Assembly: GCA_019637435.1 (NCBI GenBank)
Contig: JAHBVO010000001.1
Coordinates: 248,001 to 312,000 of the forward strand
Length of the DNA: 64,000 bases
Direction: 5' to 3'
DNA from: Candidatus Obscuribacterales bacterium
GTDB lineage: Bacteria; Cyanobacteriota; Vampirovibrionia; Obscuribacterales; Obscuribacteraceae
Position 1 is the stretch's first letter. Every line of letters begins with the position of its first letter. The notes under the pieces were generated by a model. That model searched no databases and was not told where the DNA came from. It was given only the letters and a program-made list of their open reading frames with translations. The translations under genes were made by a program, and so were the position numbers. Below, in pieces: positions 9,802 to 18,310 of this stretch.

Positions 9802-10956
9802 ATGAAGCAGGTGCAACTAATCGGAACCACCATTATTCTTGTAGCCGCGACCACCGCGGGCGGGGCTTATCTTTGGTGGCAGTCGACGCCGCAATTCGCA
9901 CTGCTGGAGGCTAGGAGTGGTTTTCTGGAGAAAAACCGCAAGAAGTTTAACAAATACGTCGATGTTGCTACTGTTACCACAGGTTTTACCGAAGAGCTCA
10001 TTTTTGCGCCGGCTGAGAAAACTCCGAATTTAACAAAGCTTCAGCGCATAGTTGGATTGGGAGCATTGCGCGCTGCTCGAACTAGCATTGACAATTCCCT
10101 CATCTATCAAATTCAGAGGTTGGTCAACAAACCTAACACTGCCGTCGCTTCGGCCGCTAACACTGGTGATGAAGAGGATGAAGGTGAGATCCGCGACGCA
10201 TCGAATGCCACTACAGGCGGTGCAACCGGTCGCGAAACGGGCAAATCGCTCGCGGACGGTACGCGCACCACTATTACCACGACAACAACTACTGTTGTGA
10301 AAACAGTCGACGGCAAGGCTGGCACCGAGTCAAATGACGAGCCCAAGATTGTTCATCCGGAACGGAAGAAGTTTTCGAGTCTTCTTCGCATGGCCTGGAA
10401 AAGAGAGAAAATGCGATTGAAGAATCTCTCATTTCAGCGCATGGCGGAGTTTGCAAAGGCACATCCCGACACCATAATAAACAGAATTTTTGCGGCTCCT
10501 GTCGGCGGTCGAGCTAACGCCATCAAGCAACTTCTGGCAGAATGCGGATTTAAAGGCAGTAATTTCAAAAAATATTTGCTTGAGAATAAAGGTTCAAAAG
10601 TAATCGCTCACCTAACATTCATGTCGCCACGTATCAACGATCTGGTCACTGTCAAATTGGAGATGGAGAGACTTCATCAGGGACCGTTCGGACGTTACCG
10701 AATCTCTCGTCTTGTCAATTTCAAGGGCACACTTAACCATCTTAAGTACGATACAGACGATCAAATTCAAGGACTGGTTGCTTACGGTCTTCATGATTTG
10801 ACCGGTCAAACAGTCGCAGGCAAAGCAAAGGAAGTTTTAAAAGAACTCGAAGAGTCCGCCGCTCAATTCTCTGATGAAGACGACGATGAAGATTGTGACG
10901 GTGTCAGTGACTCCATCGAAAAGTATCACGAAGCGTCGGCGAACCCTAAGCGCTAG
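9802..10956 (+). CDS. Membrane-anchored unassigned protein, DUF2939-like head
   Basis: 384 residues; AGGA lies eight bases before the ATG. A single N-terminal membrane helix (about residues 6-26) is followed by FALLEARSGFLEKNRKKFNKYVDVATV, a pattern like DUF2939 proteins in which a YVD motif follows the anchor; the residues are listed here only as a visual match. A Thr-rich linker (about 145-175, including runs of Thr) separates it from a second folded region with the same flavour (LSFQRMAEFAKAHPDTIIN, then YRISRLVNF). The C-terminus is very acidic (SDEDDDEDCDG). It probably sits in the inner membrane with its bulk in the periplasm. Function unknown. The 3' end overlaps the convergent aminotransferase gene by 11 bases. 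Confidence 0.6.
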   Translation: MKQVQLIGTTIILVAATTAGGAYLWWQSTPQFALLEARSGFLEKNRKKFNKYVDVATVTTGFTEELIFAPAEKTPNLTKLQRIVGLGALRAARTSIDNSLIYQIQRLVNKPNTAVASAANTGDEEDEGEIRDASNATTGGATGRETGKSLADGTRTTITTTTTTVVKTVDGKAGTESNDEPKIVHPERKKFSSLLRMAWKREKMRLKNLSFQRMAEFAKAHPDTIINRIFAAPVGGRANAIKQLLAECGFKGSNFKKYLLENKGSKVIAHLTFMSPRINDLVTVKLEMERLHQGPFGRYRISRLVNFKGTLNHLKYDTDDQIQGLVAYGLHDLTGQTVAGKAKEVLKELEESAAQFSDEDDDEDCDGVSDSIEKYHEASANPKR

Positions 10957-12586
10957 CTACAGTCGATTTGTTTTTTGATGCTCGCTCTTTTCCCAATTTT
11001 TTGAAAACATCTTCAATGATTCCGATCAGCATGTCGGCTTCGCGCTGGCGTTGATCGACTGTTCCGAATAAGCGTATGGAGCGGTCGCCTGTGCCGAGTA
11101 TATGCAGTCCGTGCAAAAATCCCTCGTAGGAAACAGCTGACTGGAAATCATGGTCCGGTACGTCGAAGGCGTTCATCTGACCGATACCGCGTGTATTCGA
11201 AATCAAATTAGTGCCTGGCATCTCTTTCTCGAGTCGGGCGCCAAGCTTCTCAATTTCAGCTCGCAGATATTCTCCGGATTTCTTTGCATTGTCAGGATAC
11301 GAGATGCCTAGCGCTGGATCTACTTGCTTGAGTTCTTCGAGCGTGTAAAAAGCCATCGCTATTCCGAGCAAATTTCCCTCCGCCCAGGTGCCTGAAAATT
11401 TTCCGCCCGGCCAATCACCGAGCAACGCTTTGTCAATCAAGACACCGCCGACGTGAAGCGGTTTGGCGAAGCTCATCGTGTCGGGTCTCAGGTTTGGAAA
11501 CTGTTTGTACCAGTTTTGCATACCGGTAAATTCGCCGGTCCGGTAAAGTCCGCATTGAACCTCATCTGATTGAAGAAGCATTCCTCTGGGACGCATCTTG
11601 CCGACGAAGTCGCTGAGTTTTTCCAACAGCTGTTTGTCAGGGATAAGGTAACCGCCTTCTCCTTGGACGGGTTCCATTATTAACACTGCAACCAGGTCCG
11701 CCGGGGCCTTGCGGCTATCAATGACCTCGCGCAAACGGTTTTCCTTGATCAGAGTTTCCAGCGGCGTGAAATCGATGTACTTGTCGAAATCAATCGAGGG
11801 GCTGAATGGAATGTGCACCGTATATGGTATCGACTGATATCCTTCTTTTTGTCGAATCTTACTCATCGAAAGCGTGTTACTTGTCGCCGTTCGTCCATGG
11901 AAAGCGCCATGGAATGCCATGATGAAGAAGGGATAGTTGCTCCATAATGCATCTATGTCGGGCCGGACTTGATGTATTCCCAGCTGATCGCACATCTGCT
12001 TGTACATGTCGTCGCCGAGCTGTTTTTTTACCAGCCTGAACTTATTAAACATAGCTACTTTTAGCGCATTCTCGTTTGCCTCTGTGCCTGCGTTGGCAAA
12101 ATTCATCATGTATTTGCCGCCGTAGGCTTGTTCTGCCAGTTTCGTCATTTCGGCTGCCAGCGCTTGCGGCGTGGGAGCACCATGTCGGAGGTCGAAAAAG
12201 AAATCTGTGCCCGCGCCCATATAGCCTGCCAGGCAGCTACCAAGTCTCTGCAGTTTTCCAAAAATGTTTGGTTGGTTATAGCCGAAAACAGCGTTAGTTC
12301 CGACTCCGAGAACGGCGTCGAAATAAAGGTTGTCATCAAAGCCACTTACGAAAGGACCGATGGCGATGTGGGTCGGGTCCATAATAGCGGGAAAGTCTGG
12401 CTTAGTCGTTGGCGGAATGTGAAGCGAATGCTCTTTTGCAATCTCTTGTGCCCGTTTGCCGATCAAGTCTTCCGGATTCACTTTGACATTGAGCGAACCG
12501 CGATTGTAAGTCTCGCCTGTAAAGGGATTCTTGAAGGTCGCTTTGTCTTTGGTGTTTGCCGGTAAGTTTGTTTTGTACTCTGCCAT
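10946..12586 (-). CDS. Class III PLP-dependent aminotransferase
   Basis: 546 residues, ATG 12586 with GGAGACAGG upstream. The family is shown by NFANAGTEANENALKVA (phosphate-binding turn), AFHGAFHGRT, VLIMEPVQGEGGY, LLQSDEVQCGLYRTG (the Asp that contacts the pyridine nitrogen) and SFAKPLHVGG, where the Lys would bind PLP. About 100 residues precede the fold, longer than typical 400-450-residue ornithine or GABA aminotransferases. Enzymes of this class move an omega- or alpha-amino group to 2-oxoglutarate or pyruvate; lysine 6-aminotransferase or a GABA-type enzyme is possible, but the substrate is not readable. Gly or other residues more often follow the active Lys, so the KPLHVGG loop is somewhat unusual. 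Upstream is the TPR kinase; there is a gap of about 160 bases. Confidence 0.82.
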   Translation of the reverse strand: MAEYKTNLPANTKDKATFKNPFTGETYNRGSLNVKVNPEDLIGKRAQEIAKEHSLHIPPTTKPDFPAIMDPTHIAIGPFVSGFDDNLYFDAVLGVGTNAVFGYNQPNIFGKLQRLGSCLAGYMGAGTDFFFDLRHGAPTPQALAAEMTKLAEQAYGGKYMMNFANAGTEANENALKVAMFNKFRLVKKQLGDDMYKQMCDQLGIHQVRPDIDALWSNYPFFIMAFHGAFHGRTATSNTLSMSKIRQKEGYQSIPYTVHIPFSPSIDFDKYIDFTPLETLIKENRLREVIDSRKAPADLVAVLIMEPVQGEGGYLIPDKQLLEKLSDFVGKMRPRGMLLQSDEVQCGLYRTGEFTGMQNWYKQFPNLRPDTMSFAKPLHVGGVLIDKALLGDWPGGKFSGTWAEGNLLGIAMAFYTLEELKQVDPALGISYPDNAKKSGEYLRAEIEKLGARLEKEMPGTNLISNTRGIGQMNAFDVPDHDFQSAVSYEGFLHGLHILGTGDRSIRLFGTVDQRQREADMLIGIIEDVFKKLGKERASKNKSTVASA

Positions 12587-12744
12587 TCGCCTGTCTCCGT
12601 ACTAAGCCGCCAGATCATGAAATCTCGCAATCTCGTCTCTTGTCAGCATCAATAGCTGATCTATATAGGTTATCAAATTTATTTCCCGCCGACTTGATAG
12701 GTCGATCATTTGAGGATGTACCTTTCGATTTGCTTTCCTTTTTT

Positions 12745-14700
12745 TCAACGACCGATTTGGAAGTCATCGATTGGAACGCTTCTATCAGCCTTGGCTTTAC
12801 CTGGCTCTCCCAGCTGTTCATAAGCGTTTGCTCGCATCTTATAGAAGTTGGCATTTCCGCCGTTCCTGGAAATTGCAGCAGTGTAATCTGCTACCGCCTT
12901 CTGATATTCTCCGAGTTGGTTGTATGAGTTTCCCCTCAGGAAGCGGAGTTCGGCGCTCCCGGGATTCGCCTCCATCGCTCTGGAGAAGTCGTCGATGGCA
13001 TCTCTAAATTTTCCGTTGAGCTGGCTTAGTTTGCCTCTGCTCCGATACGCAGCCTCGCTTGGTTTCAGCGAGATCGATCGCGTCAGGTCCTCGAAAGCCT
13101 CTTTTGTTTTGCCTATTTCCATATAGCTATCACCACGTTGGCAGAAATACTTGGAATTATTCGGTTCCTTTTCTATTGCCAGATTCAAGTCTTCGATTGT
13201 TCCATTCAAATCGCTGGTTTCGCGGCGAAGCATAGCCCTTCTGTATAACAGGTCCGAATCATCCGGTCGCAGAAACAGTGCTGCGGTGATGTCGCTAAGT
13301 GCACCATTGACGTCGTTTAGATTCTTTCTCGCATCACCTCGCAGCTTTAGCGCTCTGAAATTATTCGGCTCTAGTTTCAAAACATGATCGAGATAGCCGC
13401 AAGCGAAGCTATACCGTTTTTTATCGATTTGTCTTTTGGCTCTATCTAGAAGATCGTCGGTCGAGCCCTTTAGCATCGTAGCCGGCAGTTGAATGTCGCG
13501 ATTGCGCCACGAACGTCGCTCTTTGTGCTCTTCCTCGATTTGAGCTGATAAATCAACGGATTGCTGCTTTTCTAATTTCTTGCTTGAACCATCCATAGAG
13601 GCGTCGCCAGAGCCTGTTCCGGAGGGTGTTTCTGAACCAATCAGGCTGAATGTTGAGTGTTCTCCCGTCAGGCTGTAACAGATAAGAGCCGCGAGCGAGA
13701 CTACTAATGTCGTAATTGCGATCATCAGTTTTCTGGTTGCACCCGTGTCGGCAGCCTGATACTGGCTCGTCGTACTTGATACCAGATACGGTTCTCGTGC
13801 TGCGAGCTTGGCGCGCTCTTGGACCACTGGTCTTGCTGTCGATGATTCTTCCGCAGATAGGGCCGAAAGGTATCTCTCGACCGTCTCGAAGGAGTCGAAA
13901 CGATTTTCCGGTTTCTTCTCCAAACACTTTCTTATTATCTCTTGCAAGCGGGTGGGAATTTCTTCTCCGTACGCAGTCACCGTGCACGGTGGCACTGGTT
14001 CGTTCGCGTGCTTTTCTGCAAGTTCAGCTGCGACGTCTCCAGCAAACGGAACGGTACCTTTTAGTGTTTCAAACATCAGGCATCCGAAAGAATAAATGTC
14101 TGAGCGCTCGTCGACATCTTGTGCCCGAAATTGCTCCGGGCTCATGTAGCTCGGTGTGCCGATGAAGATATTGCCTGTAGTGACAAAAAATGGTGTGCCT
14201 ATGATTTTTGCAACGCCGAAATCAGCTACTTTGATCCGCGGATGGGTTGCTGCGGGGTTGTCCAGGAGCACGTTGCCTGGTTTAAGATCGCGATGCAGGA
14301 CGTTATGCGCGTGGGCATGAGTCATGGCGATAGCGATTTGTCTGAAAATCTCAATCGACTTTGTCACCGAAAGCTCTTCACCACGGCTGATAAACGCTTC
14401 CAGGCTGCAGTCGCCGACAAGGTCCATAACCATATACGCGAAGTTCTCGTCCACGACACCGAAGTCTATAGCCGTTACGATGTTGGGATGAGACAGCCTG
14501 CCAATCACTTTCGCTTCTTGTTGAAACCGAACAAGTTTTTGGCCGCTGGGTCTGGGACCGAGAATCTTGATTGCAACGTCTTTATTGAGGTTAGAATCGT
14601 GTGCCGCGTATACGGTGCTGGCTCCGCCTGCTCCGATGAAGCGCGGCTCTTTGTAGCGCCCAGTTAGCGAAGTTGGAAATGCAACGCGAGCGTCTGACAT
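12745..14700 (-). CDS. Membrane Ser/Thr protein kinase with extracytoplasmic TPR domain
   Basis: 651 residues from ATG 14700; an in-frame ATG at 14721 would add seven. The kinase domain (about 17-285) has a complete set: IGAGGAST glycine loop, Lys45 in VAIKIL, HRD at 136-138, DFG at 160-162, and GTPSYMSPEQ. A single membrane helix follows near 320-345 (LMIAITTLVVSLAALICY). The C-terminal 250 residues hold about six TPR units (for example KLRGDARKNLNDVNGAL, RAMLRRETSDLNGTI, FLRGNSYNQLGEYQKAV). With the kinase inside, the TPRs would be outside the membrane, a likely protein-binding sensor. The last residues (DRSVPIDDFQIGR) break the TPR pattern, and another frame continues it; see findings. The gene starts 62 bases downstream of the class I aminotransferase stop and could be in the same transcript. 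Confidence 0.87.
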   Translation of the reverse strand: MSDARVAFPTSLTGRYKEPRFIGAGGASTVYAAHDSNLNKDVAIKILGPRPSGQKLVRFQQEAKVIGRLSHPNIVTAIDFGVVDENFAYMVMDLVGDCSLEAFISRGEELSVTKSIEIFRQIAIAMTHAHAHNVLHRDLKPGNVLLDNPAATHPRIKVADFGVAKIIGTPFFVTTGNIFIGTPSYMSPEQFRAQDVDERSDIYSFGCLMFETLKGTVPFAGDVAAELAEKHANEPVPPCTVTAYGEEIPTRLQEIIRKCLEKKPENRFDSFETVERYLSALSAEESSTARPVVQERAKLAAREPYLVSSTTSQYQAADTGATRKLMIAITTLVVSLAALICYSLTGEHSTFSLIGSETPSGTGSGDASMDGSSKKLEKQQSVDLSAQIEEEHKERRSWRNRDIQLPATMLKGSTDDLLDRAKRQIDKKRYSFACGYLDHVLKLEPNNFRALKLRGDARKNLNDVNGALSDITAALFLRPDDSDLLYRRAMLRRETSDLNGTIEDLNLAIEKEPNNSKYFCQRGDSYMEIGKTKEAFEDLTRSISLKPSEAAYRSRGKLSQLNGKFRDAIDDFSRAMEANPGSAELRFLRGNSYNQLGEYQKAVADYTAAISRNGGNANFYKMRANAYEQLGEPGKAKADRSVPIDDFQIGR

Positions 14701-14762
14701 GGCGTGATTCTCCGACACCATTTAATTCCCGGAAATACCTTGCATCAAACGGTTGAGACGGG

Positions 14763-15998
14763 CTAAACAAGCTGATCAGATGTTTCTCGAAGATCGTTTT
14801 TTTTTGAAACGCCTGGTAAGGAGTCAACAAAAAGTTCAATGCGCTCCAGAGCCTTCTTTATCAAACTGGCATCCGTTGCGTAACTGCATCTAACATGCCC
14901 TTCTCCGCCAAGGCCAAATGCGTTGCCTGGCACTACAGCTACTTGCTGAGAATACAGAAGTTGCTCGGCAAACTGCTCGGACGATAATCCAGTGGCACGG
15001 ATACTAGGAAAGGCGTAGAACGCTCCGCCCGGCATGGGGCAATCCAATCCCATCGCGTTAAAACCATCGACAATCAAATTGCGTCGTCGCTTATATTCCG
15101 CAGCCATTGCTATGGCGTATTTTTCGCCTCTGCGCATGGCTTCTAATGCGGCTTTCTGTCCGGGCGTAGGCGCGGATAGCATAGTGTACGAATGGATTTT
15201 CATCATGGTGTGTAGAATGTTTGCCGGAGCGCAAGCGTATCCTATGCGCCAACCGGTCATCGCGTAGGTTTTGGAAAAACCGTTTAGCGTGATTGTTCTG
15301 TCAAACGCATTTGGCAGCGACGCAACCATCACGTGCTCGCCGTCGTAGGTGAGGCGGTCGTAGATTTCGTCGCTAATTATGTAGAGCCCGTGTCGGCAGG
15401 CGAAATCTACGATTTCTTCCAGCGTCTTGCGTTGCAACGCGGCCCCCGTCGGATTAGATGGATGACCGATCAAAACTGCCTTGGTGCGTGGTGTCACTTT
15501 GGCTTCGAGTGATTCTACGGATACCTGAAAGTTGTTTTCACAGGTCGTTTCAATCGGCACTGGCACTCCGCCGGCAAGTGAAACGCATGGTTTGTACGAT
15601 ACGAAACAGGGCTCGGGAATGAGCACCTCGTCACCCGGATCCAGTAATGCTCTTGCTACGAGATCCAGTCCCTGAGCCACTCCTGTTGTAACGAGAATTT
15701 CTGTCTCTGGATTGTACTCGACCTGATAGCGTTTCATACCGTGCTTGCTGATTTCGCGGCGAAGCTCTATCAGACCCAGGTTCGAAGTATAAGTTGTTTG
15801 ACCCTTTTCAATCGAATAAATTGCGGCTTCGCGAACCGTCCACGGCGTCGGAAAATCCGGTTCGCCCACGCCGAGTGAAATGACGTTCTTCATCTGCGAC
15901 GCAATATCGAAGAATCTTCGAATACCTGACTGAGGCAATTCTGCTGCCGTTTTCGACAGTCCCTTGAAAGTTTGAGGATTTGAATTGTCTTTGTTCAT
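14763..15998 (-). CDS. Class I/II PLP-dependent aminotransferase
   Basis: 411 residues. Fold-type I aminotransferase landmarks are clear: ISLGVGEPDFPTPWTVREAA near the start, the TYTSNLGLIELR substrate region, VTTGVAQGLDL, the IGHPSNPTGA loop with the Asn that contacts PLP, ISDEIYDRLTYDG (Asp for the pyridine nitrogen), the Schiff-base Lys in NGFSKTYAMTGWRIGYA, and the C-terminal VRCSYA with the carboxylate-binding Arg. This is the subfamily of aspartate/aromatic/alanine aminotransferases (MetC/PatA/AspC-like, about 390 residues). The exact amino acid cannot be decided. Its gene starts only 16 bases after an Lrp/AsnC regulator, a common pairing in which the regulator senses the amino acid handled by the enzyme. 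Confidence 0.87.
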   Translation of the reverse strand: MNKDNSNPQTFKGLSKTAAELPQSGIRRFFDIASQMKNVISLGVGEPDFPTPWTVREAAIYSIEKGQTTYTSNLGLIELRREISKHGMKRYQVEYNPETEILVTTGVAQGLDLVARALLDPGDEVLIPEPCFVSYKPCVSLAGGVPVPIETTCENNFQVSVESLEAKVTPRTKAVLIGHPSNPTGAALQRKTLEEIVDFACRHGLYIISDEIYDRLTYDGEHVMVASLPNAFDRTITLNGFSKTYAMTGWRIGYACAPANILHTMMKIHSYTMLSAPTPGQKAALEAMRRGEKYAIAMAAEYKRRRNLIVDGFNAMGLDCPMPGGAFYAFPSIRATGLSSEQFAEQLLYSQQVAVVPGNAFGLGGEGHVRCSYATDASLIKKALERIELFVDSLPGVSKKNDLRETSDQLV

Positions 15999-16014
15999 CC
16001 CCGGGAGTCTCTGC

Positions 16015-16509
16015 CTAAGGCGATACTACGAGGCGGCTGTCCGGTTCAAGGTCGCCGAACAGAACGTTGTCTTCTTTGTATTTCCGCAAAAGGAAGTGGG
16101 TGTTTGTACCTGTAACACCGTCAATAGTGGCGATTTTTTCGGCTACGAAATTTGCCACTTCTTTGAGACTGTTTGCTTCCACCATAATGCTCAAATCGCA
16201 ACCGCCAGACACCAGCCAGGCATGTTTCACTTCCGGATGCTTGGCGATACGCAAAGCAATTGCGTCGAATCCAACCTCACGAGCCGGAACAACATCGATA
16301 TCTACGAATGCGACGATTTTCTCGATGCCTGCTTTTTCCCAGTCAATCGTGGAGCCGTAATGCTTTATGATGCCTTCCTGCTCGAATCTATCAATTTCGC
16401 TTTTGACTTGAGATGGCGCCAGCCCAAGCATCCCGGCAATTGTCTCGGCCGAGGTGCGCGAGTCGTTTGACAGTAATTCCAGTATTTCGCGGGATTTGAG
16501 GCTATCCAT
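16015..16509 (-). CDS. Lrp/AsnC-family transcriptional regulator
   Basis: 164 residues from ATG 16509; a longer frame from 16563 adds 18 residues that do not look like the family. The N-terminal helix-turn-helix (SREILELLSNDSRTSAETIAGMLG, then SQVKSEIDRFEQEGIIKHYG) is followed by the RAM/ligand-binding alpha-beta domain, with VAFVDIDV, HAWLVSGGCDLSIMVEA and GVTGTNTHFLLRKYKED. Lrp/AsnC proteins form dimers and octamers, bind amino acids through the RAM domain, and often control neighbouring amino-acid genes. The aminotransferase follows 16 bases downstream on the same strand. No strong ribosome site is visible before ATG 16509, so the transcript may be near-leaderless. The 160-base divergent region to 16670 is where its operator would lie. 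Confidence 0.85.
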   Translation of the reverse strand: MDSLKSREILELLSNDSRTSAETIAGMLGLAPSQVKSEIDRFEQEGIIKHYGSTIDWEKAGIEKIVAFVDIDVVPAREVGFDAIALRIAKHPEVKHAWLVSGGCDLSIMVEANSLKEVANFVAEKIATIDGVTGTNTHFLLRKYKEDNVLFGDLEPDSRLVVSP

Positions 16510-16669
16510 GGTGTTGAAGTTTAGCACACTGTCTAAGAAAGGCTTAAAATTGATAGATGTCAAGAAGTTTGCTGTATGATTATCGTCGTCGCCATACTAT
16601 GCTGTAAAACCAGTACTTCTTACCAAGCTTCACGATTCCTCGTCCAACAGTGGGACCCTGCCATACAAA

Positions 16670-17107
16670 ATGTCAAGCAAGGGAAACTCAAAAGGCAAAA
16701 TACCGACCGAATTGAAGGTCATGGAGCGCTTAACGCTTGTTGAGCAGTTTATCGCGAAGTTGAAGCTGGACTTTGATGCTTCCGGCTTTCGAAAGAGTCG
16801 TATCGTTGAGAATGGTATCGCCAGTGGTTTAGCCGCGATAGATAAAGCCGTCGAGCTCATCGCCGACGAAGAATTCAAGGACGCGGACACGGCGTGCAAA
16901 GTGGCTTGGCTTCATGCGCACTTCGCACGCGGCTTGTTTGACGCGGAGACTACTGAACATTACCTGGGCGAAGGTGTCTTTCTCGAACTTGGAGATCTGC
17001 CGGACAGTGAATGGCGGCAATTTGCCGCAGAAGAGCTGTCGGAGCTGCAAGAAGAGATCGTCAATTTGCGTGCAGAGATAAAGGAGCAGTCGAACAAAAG
17101 TGCTTGA
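16670..17107 (+). CDS. Unassigned helical protein, first gene of a two-gene unit
   Basis: 145 residues, no signal peptide or membrane helix. The sequence is rich in Ala, Glu, Leu and Lys and looks all-helical, with a C-terminal coiled coil (LSELQEEIVNLRAEIKEQ). A central region (ADTACKVAWLHAHFARGLFDAETTEHYL) has small helix-pair character. I do not recognise the family. Its stop overlaps the GTG start of the next gene by eight bases, so translation is probably coupled and the two proteins likely work together. No clear ribosome site is visible before the ATG. Confidence 0.6.
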   Translation: MSSKGNSKGKIPTELKVMERLTLVEQFIAKLKLDFDASGFRKSRIVENGIASGLAAIDKAVELIADEEFKDADTACKVAWLHAHFARGLFDAETTEHYLGEGVFLELGDLPDSEWRQFAAEELSELQEEIVNLRAEIKEQSNKSA

Positions 17108-18239
17108 GGATCTCACCAAGTTCTGGTCGAAGTGGATGTCAGGGAAGCGCTCACAGCAACTGATGAACGTAGTTGTCGAGGCGATGACCGAGGCGCGCCA
17201 GAAGGTCAGGGCGTCAGATAGCCCCTTTAAATCGCTGGCTCGCAAGTGCATTGACAAGGCGGAGGATGCGTATCAAGAGGCAATTTACCACCTCAAAGAC
17301 GGAGAACCGCAGCTGTGTTTTCAGTATTGCAAACAGGGACTCAAATTTTTGAGCATGGCGATGCTCCATCTCAGCGACTCGAACGGACGAATTACTGAGC
17401 CGCTGCTGGATGACGAGAGCACGGAACAAACTGTGATTAAGCTCTCTGAGGCTATAACGCGTTTTAAAGCGAGCGTCGAATATACAAACGCCGAGGTTAG
17501 CTCGGAGCAGAAAGAGCGTCTCGCCGAAGTAGTTCGATTATACTTCGACGCGATCAACCACGTCGCGAATGGCGAATCAGCCTCGGCTGAGCTGGCTGCT
17601 CATGCGGGACTGCTCTATATGTATCTTCTCGGTCGAGAGCTGGAGGATAAGCTACAGTCTTGCATTGTGGAGCCTGAGACCTTCCAGCGCTGGCGTGGTT
17701 CTGCGGTGGCTAGAATCGTGTCTCTCATCGATCAATATGCTGAGACCCAGAAATTTCTTGCGGAGGCATCTGTGATCGCGCACGGTCGAATCAAGCTCTA
17801 CATAGATGCCGCGCGGCGAACACTCGACCAATGCATTGTCTCGTATCAAGACTCTGACTCTGATGATGTTAGTCGTATGGCCAAAGCTGGATCAATGGAG
17901 TTGCGCATGGCAGCCCGTTTGATCGAATATGCCAGGTATCCGAATAGTGGACCGGAGCCAGAGGATGAGTCCGGAATTCTCGAAGAACTCGAAGATCCTA
18001 CTCAAGACTTCAAGCGTCGTGTGGCTCGTCTTCAGCGACTCTTGCGCGATAAGGATGAGGAAGTCGGTGTCGTTCGCCGATTGAGCGTCGTGAGCACTTA
18101 CGTCAGCCGGGCGCGCAATTTGCTTGCCAGTGGCGATTACTCAGAAGCCGAGCGCTATGCGCGCTCCGCTCATCTCGATATAGATTTTGCTCGGCAGTTG
18201 CTCACCGATCATCACGCAACCTACTCAGACATAATTTAG
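17100..18239 (+). CDS. Unassigned helical-repeat protein, second gene of the unit
   Basis: 379 residues from GTG 17100, which overlaps the previous stop; AGGAG lies 12 bases upstream. In-frame ATGs at 17136 and 17163 are alternatives. The whole protein is predicted helical: repeated pairs such as KCIDKAEDAYQEAIYHLKDGE, LYFDAINHVANGESASAELAAHAGLL and RNLLASGDYSEAERYARSAHLDID share a spacing of a long helix, a short turn containing G-(D/E), and a second Ala-rich helix. This is the pattern of HEPN- or TPR-like helical bundles, three or more copies in tandem. No catalytic motif or membrane segment is seen. Function unknown; the tight coupling suggests a complex with the upstream product. Confidence 0.6.
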   Translation: MLEDLTKFWSKWMSGKRSQQLMNVVVEAMTEARQKVRASDSPFKSLARKCIDKAEDAYQEAIYHLKDGEPQLCFQYCKQGLKFLSMAMLHLSDSNGRITEPLLDDESTEQTVIKLSEAITRFKASVEYTNAEVSSEQKERLAEVVRLYFDAINHVANGESASAELAAHAGLLYMYLLGRELEDKLQSCIVEPETFQRWRGSAVARIVSLIDQYAETQKFLAEASVIAHGRIKLYIDAARRTLDQCIVSYQDSDSDDVSRMAKAGSMELRMAARLIEYARYPNSGPEPEDESGILEELEDPTQDFKRRVARLQRLLRDKDEEVGVVRRLSVVSTYVSRARNLLASGDYSEAERYARSAHLDIDFARQLLTDHHATYSDII

Positions 18240-18310
18240 TTTCCGTTACGTATTTTCATCGGTTTTATGGGAAACTATGTTCTTCAGATCCGCGTTGCGA
18301 GGGCTCGTTC

